Of a DNA stretch of 64,000 nt, positions 42,056 to 50,571 are shown in pieces. The stretch covers positions 169,016 to 233,015 of the forward strand of contig NZ_JQGC01000017.1 of assembly GCF_000743575.1 (NCBI RefSeq), in the 5' to 3' direction. Within the stretch, counting starts at the first letter, position 1, and each line of letters begins with the position of its first letter. This DNA comes from Devosia riboflavina (GTDB lineage: Bacteria > Pseudomonadota > Alphaproteobacteria > Rhizobiales > Devosiaceae). A program made the translations under genes and the position numbers. Below the pieces are notes generated by a model. The model made no database searches and was not told where the DNA came from. It was given only the letters and a program-made list of their open reading frames with translations.

Positions 42056-42556
42056 TTACAGTATTGTGCGGGCGAATGGTCCCTGCGGTTCGATGATTTC
42101 GAGATGGGTGCCGTCGGGATCGGCGAAATAGGCGACCTTGGTACCCTGACCGCTCCTGAGGCCATCAGCGTCCTGGAAGGTGATGGGCTCGCCCGAAAAG
42201 CTGACGCCGGCGGCCGTCATGCGGTCATAGACGGCCTGCAGATCATCGACCTCGAAACACAGATGCATGGCGCCGATATCGCCATTGTCATACTGCGCCC
42301 GGCCGGGCTTGGGCTCGTCATATTGCAGCAGGTCGAGGTTGAGATTTTCCAGGTGCACGTTGGCGTAGCGGATAAGGACCTTGTCGAGGCCCTGGACGGC
42401 GGCCATACGGGGGCCGCCAATGCTATCGACATTGGCAATTTTGGTGCCGGTCAGCGCCTCGTAGAAGCGGATGGACGCATCGAGGTCGGATACGGTGATG
42501 CCGACGTGATTGGCGCGGCTGAGGCCGATAGTTGTGGCAAGGGTTTTGCTGGTCAT
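42056..42556 (-). CDS. VOC family protein (glyoxalase/dioxygenase fold)
   Basis: This 166-residue metalloprotein of the vicinal-oxygen-chelate fold has two beta-alpha-beta units. Probable metal ligands are the histidine in ANHVGITVSD, the histidine in GAMHLCFEVDD and the glutamate in GTHLEIIEP. Reactions in the family include glyoxalase, extradiol cleavage and epimerisation, and I cannot choose among them. AGGAGATAG precedes the ATG at 42556. It lies 23 bp downstream of the frameshifted aldo/keto reductase on the same strand and may have been its operon partner. Confidence 0.83.
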   Translation of the reverse strand: MTSKTLATTIGLSRANHVGITVSDLDASIRFYEALTGTKIANVDSIGGPRMAAVQGLDKVLIRYANVHLENLNLDLLQYDEPKPGRAQYDNGDIGAMHLCFEVDDLQAVYDRMTAAGVSFSGEPITFQDADGLRSGQGTKVAYFADPDGTHLEIIEPQGPFARTIL

Positions 42557-42579
42557 GATCTATCTCCTGATGGTTGATT

Positions 42580-43400
42580 TCAGTCCCATTGCGGCGCCAG
42601 GCCGGGTGGGCTCACGAGGCGTTCGTTGCGCCGGTTCAGTGCGGTGATCTCGGCCATGTCGGCGTCATCAAGGACAAAATCCATGCTGGCGAAGTTCTCG
42701 GCCAGCCGACTTTCCGTCGCCGTCTTGGTCAAGGCGACCATGCCCTGCTGCACGGTCCAGCACAGCACCACTTGGGCGACGCTGCGGCTATTGCGGGCGG
42801 CAATCGCGCTCAGGACGGGATCGTCGAAGACCTTGCCGTCGGCCATGGGATAATATGCCGAAATGGCCGCACCTGCAGTTGCAGCTGCCTGTCGGACAAT
42901 GGACTGATCGATAAAAGGATGCAGTTCGACCTGATTGGTCACGATCGGGGCGGCGCTCAGCGCCACGCTGCGCTCGAACAGGTCACGGGTGAAATTGGAC
43001 ACTCCGATATGGCGCGCCTTGCCGCTGCGCTGCGCGGCATTGAGCGAAGCGATCTGGCGCTCCAGCGACACGGCGTTATTGGGCCAGTGCAACAGCAGCA
43101 GGTCGACATGATCGGTGCCCAGCTTGCGCAGGCTCTCGTCGACCGAAAGCTCGAACCTGTCTTCGGCATAGTTATCCACCCAGACCTTGGTGGTGAGGAA
43201 CAGGTCGCGGCGTGAGATGTTCGAGGCGCGGATCGCTTCGCCTACCGCGGCTTCGTTGTCGTAGATCTGGGCGGTGTCGATATGGGTGAAGCCAGCGCCG
43301 AGCGCGGCCTTCACCATCGCAAAGTGTCCGGGCCGGACATGCGGAACGTACCGAAACCAAGGGCCGGGATGGCCGCGCCGCCTGCGGTGATCGTGTGCAT
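42580..43400 (-). pseudogene. Aldo/keto reductase gene with one-base frameshift
   Basis: The start at 43400 has AGGAGACTG upstream and reads MHTITAGGAAIPALGFGTFR, then MSGPDT, before running into a TGA. The rest of the protein continues from about 43317 in another frame (MVKAALGAGFTHIDTAQIYD). Adding one base in the short T run (plus-strand A run 43321-43323) restores a full-length 274-codon aldo/keto reductase. The tetrad is complete (D and Y in HIDTAQIYDN, K in TTKVW, H in LLLLHWPN). It is a paralogue of the gene at 38101. The lesion may be a real mutation or a homopolymer error. Confidence 0.8.
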
Positions 43401-43505
43401 TATCAGTCTCCTATTCAACTACGATCTATTTAGGCGGAGCGGCATTGCGTGATAATCTGCTTAGGTGGACAATGATCTTGGAATTTATTTCGGAGATGAG
43501 CCGCG

Positions 43506-44419
43506 ATGGACGAACGTATAGGCGAGATGGACGTGATGATCGCGGTCGTCGAGCAGGGCAGTTTTTCGGCGGCTGCACGGCGTCTCGACCTTACGCCCTC
43601 TGCCGTCGCCAAGCTCATCGGGCGGCTCGAGGAGCGGTTGGGCACGCGCCTTTTCCAGCGCTCCACCAGAAGCCTGGTGCTGAGCGACGAGGGTGAGCGC
43701 TATTTCCAGCACTGCAAGCGGCTGGTCAGGGAGATTCAGCTCGCCGAGGCGGATGTCGCGGGCGGTGCGACCCTGGAGCCGCGCGGTCTCTTGTGGGTCA
43801 GTAGCTCAGTCGGCTTCGGACGCGAGTCCTGCTACCGCTTGTGCCGGGATTTCTGGCAGCTTACCCGGCGGTCGAGCTGGACGTGACCCTGAGCGATAAC
43901 ATCATCGACCTCTATGAAGAACGTGCGGATGTGGCCATTCGGTCGGGCGCGATCAGGGACAGCCAGCTCAAGACGCGGAAGATCCTGGATATGCGCCGGG
44001 TGGTGGTGGCGTCGCCTGACTATTTGGAGAAGCTCGCCCGGCCGAGGCATCCCTCAGACTTGGCCAAGCACAATTGCCTACGATTCAACTTTCGTAGCGC
44101 ACGGGACACCTGGCCGTTTGTCGACGATATGGGGCGAGCCATAACCCAGCCCATAGGCGGGAATTTCCTGGGCGGTTCAGGCGCCGACATTCGCCAGCTT
44201 TGTGCGCTTGGCGCCGGAGTAGCGCGGGTCGGGCGTTTCTATGCCGAGCCCGAAATTGCTTAGGGACGGCTTGTCCCCCTGCTGGAAGAGTTCAATCCGG
44301 GGGACATTGAAACGGTCAGCGCCATGTTCGCCGGGCATGCCCATCTGGCGAACCGAGTAAGGGCATTCATCGATTTTCTGGTCGCCAATGTGAGCCAGGC
44401 CTGGCCTGGTTCGTATTAG
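43506..44419 (+). pseudogene. LysR family regulator gene with frameshift and nonsense codon
   Basis: The N-terminal part, MDERIGEMDVMIAVVEQGSF through LVLSDEGERYF, is a typical LysR helix-turn-helix and linker. Near 43825 the frame shifts by one base. The effector domain then continues as VLLPLVPGFLAAYPAVELDV to ALGAGVARVGRFYAEPEIA. A TAG at 44261-44263 interrupts GRLVPLLEEFNPGDIE and the natural end RAFIDFLVANV, which lies before the stop at 44417. Two independent lesions argue for a true pseudogene. It is divergent from the frameshifted reductase at 42580-43400, mirroring the LysR/reductase pair at 37003-38922. Confidence 0.85.
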
Positions 44420-44748
44420 GCCCTATCGTAGTCCGCGGCGTGCTTGCATCGTCGAGGGCATCGTGGAACCTTGAATGGCGGTCACGGCGATCCGATCGTC
44501 AAGAGGTCACCAGCGCCGGACTTGATCAGTCTCGCACCCTTATCGGTTTGACCGGTACATGCGCGCTAAAACTGCCCACGTGATCGAGACCAATCCCACG
44601 AGCACTGGCGGTCAAGTAGGCGGTTGCATGTTGGCAATAGCGCCACTGGCAGAAGCCCATCCCGGTTCGGCCGCCCAGCTTGAGGCCGTTGACGTCGCTG
44701 ACATGCCGGTGGTCCGCGAGGAAATCGGTGACGGTCCGCGCTTCTACC

Positions 44749-44865
44749 TGCTCGCTCAACAATTGGATGGCCCTGACACCGCCCGATCTTATCCGCGGCC
44801 ACCTCAATCTTGACGATGCGGCGATACGGGCCCTCCGCCGCGGCCGCCTGCCCACCGTTCGCTGA
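44749..44865 (+). pseudogene. 3' remnant of an oxalate-decarboxylase-like bicupin gene
   Basis: The plus strand ends with SLNNWMALTPPDLIRGHLNL and a short tail before the stop at 44863. The pattern SLNxWxALTPPELVxAHLNL is the C-terminus of oxalate decarboxylase/bicupin proteins. Nothing upstream matches the cupin barrels, so the rest of the gene is gone. The remaining parts of 44420-44909 contain no gene I can support. Confidence 0.6.
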
Positions 44866-44909
44866 ACCACGGTATTATCGACTGGCCGCCAACGCCTAAA
44901 GGACATTCG

Positions 44910-45405
44910 ATGAAGGACTTCACTGCTCCCCTGCACACATCAACCGATTTGGGCGCCAATGCCAGCAAGGACATTTCGGCCGCGCTGACCGGGCTGCTGG
45001 CCGACACTTTCGTGCTCTGCGTGAAGAGCACAAACTTCCACTGGCACATGTCCGGTCCCCATTTCCGCGACTATCACCTAATGCTGGACGAACAGTCCGA
45101 CCAGATCTTTGCCATGACCGACGCCATTGCCGAGCGAGCCCGCAAGCTGGGCGGCACGACCCTGCGCTCCATTGGTCACATTGCCCCGTTTGCAGCGCAT
45201 CGCCGACAATGATGCCAGTTATGTTACCCTGGACGATACTCTCGCTGAGCTGGCCAGCGACAACCGTCAATTGCTGGGCTTCCTGCGGTCAACACATGCG
45301 GTTGCCAGCGAGCACAACAATGTCGCGACAACCAGCCTAATCGAGGTGTGGATCGACGAAACCGAACGGCGCGCGTGGTTTCTGTTTGAAACAAGCCGAC
45401 GTTGA
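44910..45405 (+). pseudogene. Dps/ferritin-like gene with a one-base frameshift
   Basis: The first frame (MKDFTAPLHTSTDLGANASK...) shows the Dps ferroxidase segment TNFHWHMSGPHFRDYHLMLD and EQSDQIFAMTDAIAERARKLGG. It then leaves frame near 45185 and stops. The second frame continues RLQRIADNDASYVTLDDTLA and SEHNNVATTSLIEVWIDETE to a normal end at 45405. Removing one C from the CCCC run at 45184-45187 restores a protein of about 164 residues. Dps proteins bind DNA and store iron under stress. A homopolymer error is possible, but nearby genes carry clear lesions too. Confidence 0.8.
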
Positions 45406-45557
45406 GATCTTTTTCCGTCCGCCGCTATCCGGAAGAGAGTCGTCCTAAAGTACTGCAGACCTGAAGGAGGCCTCAATCTGAGGGCATAACTGGGCTGGCT
45501 CCGCATCGACTGGAAACTCTAGTCAAGCGCAAGAAGCCTCACGCCAAGACCTTTCAT

Positions 45558-46325
45558 TCAGAAGGCGTCACTGGCGATAAACAGCCGCAATTGCTCGACC
45601 AATGCAGCCGGTTGCTCAAGCTGCATCATATGCGGCGCCCCCGGCAGCGTCCGATATTCAGCGCCTGCAATACAGTCGGCCAATGCCTTGACCATGACGG
45701 GTGGCACGGCTTGATCGAGTTCTCCGGCGATACACAGCACTGGCACGTTGAGCGCGCTCAGCTCGGCCTTGTGGTCGAGCTGGGATATCGCGCGCCATGT
45801 GGCGGCCCAGGTCTCAGGCTCATCCGCCAACAAACGCGCGGCCACCGGGGCGGCGCCACCGTTAGCGATGAAATCTGGGGTAAACCAGCGCTGGAGCGTC
45901 TCTTCAATCACTGCCTGCATGCCGTCCGCAACGGCTCGCTCACCCCGGCTGGCGATGGCGGGACGGGCCTGATCGGGAAAAGTCGCCGGGCAACCGCACA
46001 GGACAAGCTTCTCGACAAGCGCTGGATGCCTGAGAGCCACCGCCTGGGCGACCATGCCGCCGCAAGACAGGCCCGCAACAGTGGCCAAGGGTACTTTAAG
46101 GTTCAGCAGGAGGTCAGCAACCCTGTCGGCGAAGTCATTGAGCGTCGCGGAGCCATTGAGCTTTGAGCCGCCATGCCCCGGCAGGTCGACCGCAATTATG
46201 TCCAAACCCTGCAGCCCGGACATCACTGCGGCCCAGCTGTCGCTATCGAGCCCCACCGGATGCAGCAAAACGAGCGTGGGGCCCGCACCACTGCGCTTAT
46301 AAGCAAGAGTTTCCGGCCCGATCAC
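45558..46325 (-). CDS. Alpha/beta hydrolase, 3-oxoadipate enol-lactonase-like
   Basis: This 255-residue hydrolase has the nucleophile elbow GLSCGGMVAQA, an oxyanion-hole segment LLHPVGLDSDSW, the acidic residue region CIAGELDQAVPP and a terminal GAPHMMQLEQP histidine. The general pattern resembles PcaD enol-lactone hydrolases of the beta-ketoadipate pathway, and related lactone or ester hydrolases. Its start overlaps the dehydrogenase stop by 4 bp. It ends an operon with a CoA-transferase and a carboxymuconolactone-decarboxylase-like gene, which supports a ring-cleavage or lactone pathway. Confidence 0.85.
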   Translation of the reverse strand: MIGPETLAYKRSGAGPTLVLLHPVGLDSDSWAAVMSGLQGLDIIAVDLPGHGGSKLNGSATLNDFADRVADLLLNLKVPLATVAGLSCGGMVAQAVALRHPALVEKLVLCGCPATFPDQARPAIASRGERAVADGMQAVIEETLQRWFTPDFIANGGAAPVAARLLADEPETWAATWRAISQLDHKAELSALNVPVLCIAGELDQAVPPVMVKALADCIAGAEYRTLPGAPHMMQLEQPAALVEQLRLFIASDAF

Positions 46326-47791
46326 CAGCTCACCGCCATATATTTGAGTTCCATATAGTCGAGCATGCCCCGATGGCCGCCTTCACGGCCGATGCCACTC
46401 TGCTTGACCCCGCCGAAAGGTGCGGCTGGCTCGGAAACGATACCGCGATTGACCGCAACCATTCCCGCTTCGATTTTGCTCGCCACCCGCATCGCCCGGC
46501 CTAGATCCCGTGCGTAAACGTAGGATGCCAGACCAGATTCCGAGTTGTTCGCCAACGCGATTGCCTCGTCCTCGTCCTCGAAGGCCGTTATCGGCGCTAC
46601 TGGTCCAAATATCTCCTGGTCAAGCAATTTCGACGACGAGGGCAGATTGGCGATCACTGTGGGCGCGTAAAAGTAGCCCGGGCGGTCGGGCGCGACGCCG
46701 CCGCTCAGCAGCGTGCCGCCCTCAGCAAGACCCAGGGCCACCGCTTCCGCTATGCCGGCCCGGGCCTTTTGACTGACCATCGGCCCGACATCGGCGTCAG
46801 GATCGGTTCCTTTTCCCATGCGTAAGGCGCCCATGCGCAGAGCCAGACGTTCGCCAAACGCCTCGGTGAGCGAGCGGTGAACCAAAAACCTGTTCGCCGC
46901 CGTGCAGGCCTGTCCGCCATTGCGCATCTTGGCGATCATGGCGCCCTCGATGGCCAGGTCGAGGTCGGCGTTTTCCAGCACGATGAACGGCGCGTTGCCG
47001 CCAAGCTCGAGGGAGCACTTCACGATGCGTTCGGCCGCAGCCTTGGCCAGGGACCTGCCAACCTGGGTCGAGCCGGTGAATGACAGCTTGCGCACGCGTG
47101 TATCGGCCATCATGGCACCGACCGTCAAAGGCGATTTCGATGTAGTGACCACGTTGATGACGCCCGGCGGCAGGCCGGCATCGGAAAGAATGTCGGCCAG
47201 CGCGTAAGCGGTGAGCGGAGTTTCGACCGCAGGCTTTAGAACGCAGGTACAACCGGCGGCAAGTGCAGCGCCAAGCTTGCGTGTCGCCATCGCGGCAGGG
47301 AAATTCCACGGGGTCACCAACAGACACACGCCTACGGGCATGAACTGCACCAGAATGTTGGTCCCCCCGCTCGGTGCCGTGCTGAACTCGCCAATCGCAC
47401 GCACGGCCTCTTCGGAATACCAGCGGAAGAACTCAGCGGCGTAGAGCACTTCCGCCCTGGCATCGGCCAGGGTCTTGCCGTTCTCGAGCGAAATCAGATG
47501 CGCCAATCGCTCGGCGTCCGCGATCATTCGCTCGAAAGCGCCTCGCAGGATCTCCGCCCGTAAGCGTGGGCCTGTGGCCGCCCAACTGGAAGCGGCGGCA
47601 TCGGCCGCATCGACAGCAGCGATACAATCGGAGACTGCGGCGTCTGGTACGGTGCCAATTGGCTGTTCCGTGGCAGGATCCAGAACATCGATGCGATCAG
47701 CCGTTTCTGCCTCGACGAGAGAGCCGCCGATCCGAAGAAGCGGATGAAGATCAAACCCGTCGAGATGGTCTTGGAGGCGATAATTCGTCAT
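46322..47791 (-). CDS. NAD(P)-dependent succinate-semialdehyde dehydrogenase-like enzyme
   Basis: This 489-residue aldehyde dehydrogenase has the glutamate in [11 protein letters not shown], the cysteine in [22 protein letters not shown] and the end [14 protein letters not shown]. It is a close paralogue of the protein encoded at 23001-24467, sharing long segments such as ENGKTLADAR-like sequence and [13 protein letters not shown]. In this operon it would oxidise a short semialdehyde, such as succinate semialdehyde, before entry to the TCA cycle. It lies 37 bp after the carboxymuconolactone-decarboxylase-like gene. Confidence 0.92.
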   Translation of the reverse strand: MTNYRLQDHLDGFDLHPLLRIGGSLVEAETADRIDVLDPATEQPIGTVPDAAVSDCIAAVDAADAAASSWAATGPRLRAEILRGAFERMIADAERLAHLISLENGKTLADARAEVLYAAEFFRWYSEEAVRAIGEFSTAPSGGTNILVQFMPVGVCLLVTPWNFPAAMATRKLGAALAAGCTCVLKPAVETPLTAYALADILSDAGLPPGVINVVTTSKSPLTVGAMMADTRVRKLSFTGSTQVGRSLAKAAAERIVKCSLELGGNAPFIVLENADLDLAIEGAMIAKMRNGGQACTAANRFLVHRSLTEAFGERLALRMGALRMGKGTDPDADVGPMVSQKARAGIAEAVALGLAEGGTLLSGGVAPDRPGYFYAPTVIANLPSSSKLLDQEIFGPVAPITAFEDEDEAIALANNSESGLASYVYARDLGRAMRVASKIEAGMVAVNRGIVSEPAAPFGGVKQSGIGREGGHRGMLDYMELKYMAVSW

Positions 47792-47828
47792 TGAGTGTGC
47801 TTACGATTCTGCTGTCTTGAAACCGGCT

Positions 47829-48242
47829 CTATGCAGACGCGGCGGGAGCAGATGAAGCTTGCTCAGCGTCTGCTTCGGAAAACGCGGTTCGAACGATCCG
47901 CATGGCATCTAGAGCGGCCGGACAACCACAGTAGATGGCGTTCTGCAGGACGACCTCGACGACCTGCTCCTTGGTGCAACCATTTCGGAGGGCACCGCGA
48001 ACATGCTGATGGAGTTCATGCGGACGGTTCAACGCCATTAGCGTGCCGACGTTCACCAGGCTGCGGACGTTTCGATCGAGCCCAGGCCGCGTCCAGATAG
48101 TGCCCCAGGCAAATTCGGTCACAAGCGTCTGCAGGGGCTGCGTCAGATCGTCGGCGGCCTGGAGGGCGCGCTCGACATAGTCTTTACCCATTACAGCCTT
48201 ACGGACTTCCAGGCCTTTTTCGAACAGGGGGGAGTTTTCCAT
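47829..48242 (-). CDS. Carboxymuconolactone decarboxylase family protein
   Basis: This 137-residue protein from the ATG at 48242 matches 4-carboxymuconolactone decarboxylase (PcaC type) throughout. It shows KGLEVRKAVMGKDYVERAL, the helix TEFAWGTIWTRPGLD, VNVGTLMALNRPHELHQHVR and VVLQNAIYCGCPAALDAMR. A longer open frame runs to 48509 over the CoA-transferase gene and is not family sequence. PcaC decarboxylates a lactone in protocatechuate breakdown. Here it lies between a CoA-transferase and a semialdehyde dehydrogenase, so it may act on a related lactone. Confidence 0.9.
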   Translation of the reverse strand: MENSPLFEKGLEVRKAVMGKDYVERALQAADDLTQPLQTLVTEFAWGTIWTRPGLDRNVRSLVNVGTLMALNRPHELHQHVRGALRNGCTKEQVVEVVLQNAIYCGCPAALDAMRIVRTAFSEADAEQASSAPAASA

Positions 48243-48318
48243 TTTATGCTCTCTAGATGCCGGCCTTGCCAGCGGATTGCCGCGCGATCCGGCGGCTGGA
48301 TAGTCGATTGGGACTGGG

Positions 48319-49518
48319 CTAGATCGCCCCGGATTGACGCAATGCGTCGATCTGTTCGCGGGAGCGCCCGAGCAGACCGCTAAAGACGTCATCGTTGGAC
48401 GCCCCCATGGCCTGCGCTGCATGCCGGACTTCTCCCGGCGTTGCGGAAAGCTTTGGCACGACGTTCTGCATGCGCACCGGCCCCAGGTCGGGGTCCTGGA
48501 CGGTGACAATCATCTCGCGGGCCGCAATCTGGGCATGGGCCAGGAGATCGGCGCCGCTCATGACCGGCGCGCCTGGCGCCTTGAACTTGATGAACGCGGC
48601 CTGCACTTCCTCGAAGGTGTGGCGCCCCATCCACTCGCTTGCCGCGGCATAGAGCGCATCGATGTTCCGAAGCGAACTCTCGTAGTCGGCGAAGCGCGGA
48701 TCGCCATACATTTCCATGGCGCGCAGAATGTCGTCCGTACTGGCGACGGTGGAGGCGCCATAGGTGAAGTACTTGCCGTCACTGGTCTTGAACGAACCGA
48801 TGAAGGGCACATCGCGGTGGACGTTACCGGCTCGGTTGACGGATTTCCCCAACTGATCGGGAACAATGATCAACTGCTCGATCTGGCGGAAAAGGCCCTC
48901 GTAAAGACCGATATCGATCAGTTGGCCCTTGCCGCCGCCCTGGCCGTCGCGCCAGTAAAGCGCCATCATAATGCCCATGGCGGCCCAGACCGCGCCGACG
49001 GTGTCGCCCAATGACATGGTGGAGTGCATCGGCGCCCCGTCGGCCTCGCCGGTGATATGGGCAAAGCCGCCAAAGGCCTCGCCACTGCGGCCATAGGCAC
49101 GCTGGTCGCGCAACGGTCCGTTCTGTCCGTAGCCCGACATTCGGCTCATGATGAGCCGGGGGTTAATGGCCGACAGGACATCCCAGCCGCAGCCCAGGCG
49201 CTCCATAACGCCGGGACGGAAATTTTCAACGACGACGTCGGAGATGGCAACCAGTTCGTGGAACAGGGCGCGACCTTCATCGCTTTTAAGATTGATGGTG
49301 ACGGCCTTCTTGTTGCGCCCCTGAACCTTGTACATCAGGCCGACATCGCCCTTTTTGTACATTTTACGGAGGGGGTCGCCATAGCCCGGACGCTCGATCT
49401 TGATCACCTCGGCCCCAAAGTCCCCAAGGATGGAACAAGCCATGGGGCCAGCGATCAGGTGACCGACGTCCAAAACCCGAACTCCCTCAAAAACGCTGCG
49501 CTTCAGTGCTTCGGGCAT
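48319..49518 (-). CDS. CaiB/BaiF family (class III) CoA-transferase
   Basis: This 399-residue cytoplasmic enzyme transfers CoA between carboxylates. It has the N-terminal VRVLDVGHLIAGPMACSILG, the IKIERPGYGDPLR motif, the NLKSDEGRALFHELV segment and the catalytic aspartate in LIDIGLYEGLF. I chose the ATG at 49518 because GGAGGAATG lies at ideal spacing; an ATG four codons earlier overlaps that site. It is the first gene of an operon followed by the PcaC-like, dehydrogenase and hydrolase genes. Succinyl-CoA-dependent activation of a dicarboxylate or hydroxy acid is common for this class. Confidence 0.92.
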   Translation of the reverse strand: MPEALKRSVFEGVRVLDVGHLIAGPMACSILGDFGAEVIKIERPGYGDPLRKMYKKGDVGLMYKVQGRNKKAVTINLKSDEGRALFHELVAISDVVVENFRPGVMERLGCGWDVLSAINPRLIMSRMSGYGQNGPLRDQRAYGRSGEAFGGFAHITGEADGAPMHSTMSLGDTVGAVWAAMGIMMALYWRDGQGGGKGQLIDIGLYEGLFRQIEQLIIVPDQLGKSVNRAGNVHRDVPFIGSFKTSDGKYFTYGASTVASTDDILRAMEMYGDPRFADYESSLRNIDALYAAASEWMGRHTFEEVQAAFIKFKAPGAPVMSGADLLAHAQIAAREMIVTVQDPDLGPVRMQNVVPKLSATPGEVRHAAQAMGASNDDVFSGLLGRSREQIDALRQSGAI

Positions 49519-49542
49519 CCATTCCTCCATTGACTGCGATCA

Positions 49543-49571
49543 AAACTAGCGCGCGGAACCGGGAGCGTCAA
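49543..49571 (-). promoter_or_regulatory. Sigma-70-like promoter of the CoA-transferase operon
   Basis: On the minus strand TTGACG (49566-49571) is followed after 17 nt by TAGTTT (49543-49548), and the operon start codon lies 25 bp beyond. The spacing is optimal. No regulator gene is adjacent. Confidence 0.5.
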
Positions 49572-49670
49572 TTCCAATACTACTAAATTCTCGTAATATG
49601 GTCATTCGATGGGATTGCAGTGACGTGACCGCTTGGCTATGGTTTTACGAAACATTTGAGGAGGCATGCC

Positions 49671-50504
49671 ATGCCATTAGCCAAGCTTGACGATGTCAGC
49701 ATCTATTACGACGAGCAGGGGGCCGGGGACACGCTGGTGCTGATTCCGGGCCTGGGTTTCGACCACCGGTATTATCGTTTTGCCGTGCCGATTCTGTCGC
49801 AGCACTACCGCGTCATATCGGTGGATCCACGCGGAATCGGGCAGTCGACCAAGGCACCGCCGCCTTATGAAGTCGAGGTCTGGGCGGCCGATTTCGTTAA
49901 GCTGATACCGCAGTTGAGCGATGGGCCGGTGCATGTGCTGGGCACCTCGCTGGGCGGCGCGATGGCCCTGGCCGTGGCCGAAAGCGCACCGGGCCTCGTG
50001 CGAACCCTGTCGGTCATTGGCGCTTTCAGCGAACTGGACCGAGCCGCGCAGATCAACTTTGCGCTGCGGTCACGACTGATCGAGCGGCTTGGCCTGAGCG
50101 ACGAAGTTGCGACCTATATGGGGCTGTGGACCATGTCGCGCACGTTCCTGAACACCGACGAGGGGTTCGAGCAGATGAAGCTTAATCTCTCGATCATCTC
50201 GAAAAACGACCCAGTGCTATACAAATGCTTCGTCGATTCAGTGCTTGCATGGGGTCGCGTACTGGACCCGGCCGACACGCGCCCGAAGTTCACCACCCGG
50301 CTTGGCAATATCGGTGCACCCACGCTGGTGATCGGGTCGGGCAATGATCACCTCATCCCGCTCAGCCTGTCCAAGATCATCGCGGACGGCATTGCCGGCG
50401 CCGAACTGGTGGTGATGGACGAAGGGGGGCATATCCCCTTTATCGAGCGGCCGAAGGATGCGTGCGATATTGTCCTGCGCTTCCTCGGGAAGCATGGGCG
50501 GTAG
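49671..50504 (+). CDS. Alpha/beta hydrolase
   Basis: This 277-residue hydrolase has the nucleophile motif GTSLGGAMALAVAES, the oxyanion region LIPGLGFDHRYYRF and the segment PTLVIGSGNDHLIPLSL with the acid residue. The catalytic histidine is in EGGHIPFIERP. It is in the same broad class as enol-lactone hydrolases and epoxide or ester hydrolases. The ATG at 49671 has GAGGAGG upstream. It is divergent from the CoA-transferase operon and followed by a terminator hairpin, so it forms its own unit and may share the pathway. Confidence 0.88.
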   Translation: MPLAKLDDVSIYYDEQGAGDTLVLIPGLGFDHRYYRFAVPILSQHYRVISVDPRGIGQSTKAPPPYEVEVWAADFVKLIPQLSDGPVHVLGTSLGGAMALAVAESAPGLVRTLSVIGAFSELDRAAQINFALRSRLIERLGLSDEVATYMGLWTMSRTFLNTDEGFEQMKLNLSIISKNDPVLYKCFVDSVLAWGRVLDPADTRPKFTTRLGNIGAPTLVIGSGNDHLIPLSLSKIIADGIAGAELVVMDEGGHIPFIERPKDACDIVLRFLGKHGR

Positions 50505-50529
50505 GATGCGGCGGTACTAGTAACCACCA

Positions 50530-50559
50530 AAGGGCGGCAATTGCCGCCCTTGTCTTTTT
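50530..50559 (+). terminator. Rho-independent terminator after the hydrolase gene
   Basis: The perfect palindrome AAGGGCGGCAA/TTGCCGCCCTT (50530-50551) is followed by TGTCTTTTTC, giving a GC-rich stem and U-rich tail 26 bp after the hydrolase stop. It separates the hydrolase from the MFS gene that starts at 50572. Confidence 0.8.
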
Positions 50560-50571
50560 CCGGAGCGATCG

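Noticed and set aside
43318..43330. Programmed ribosomal frameshift in the reductase gene
   Set aside because: The change lies in a short A/T run without a slippery heptamer or stimulatory hairpin, and the adjacent LysR gene carries unrelated lesions; mutation or sequencing error is simpler.
44526..44748. Minus-strand reading frame opposite the cupin remnant
   Set aside because: It is open but has no recognisable domain or start signal, and the overlapping frame on the other strand is equally open.
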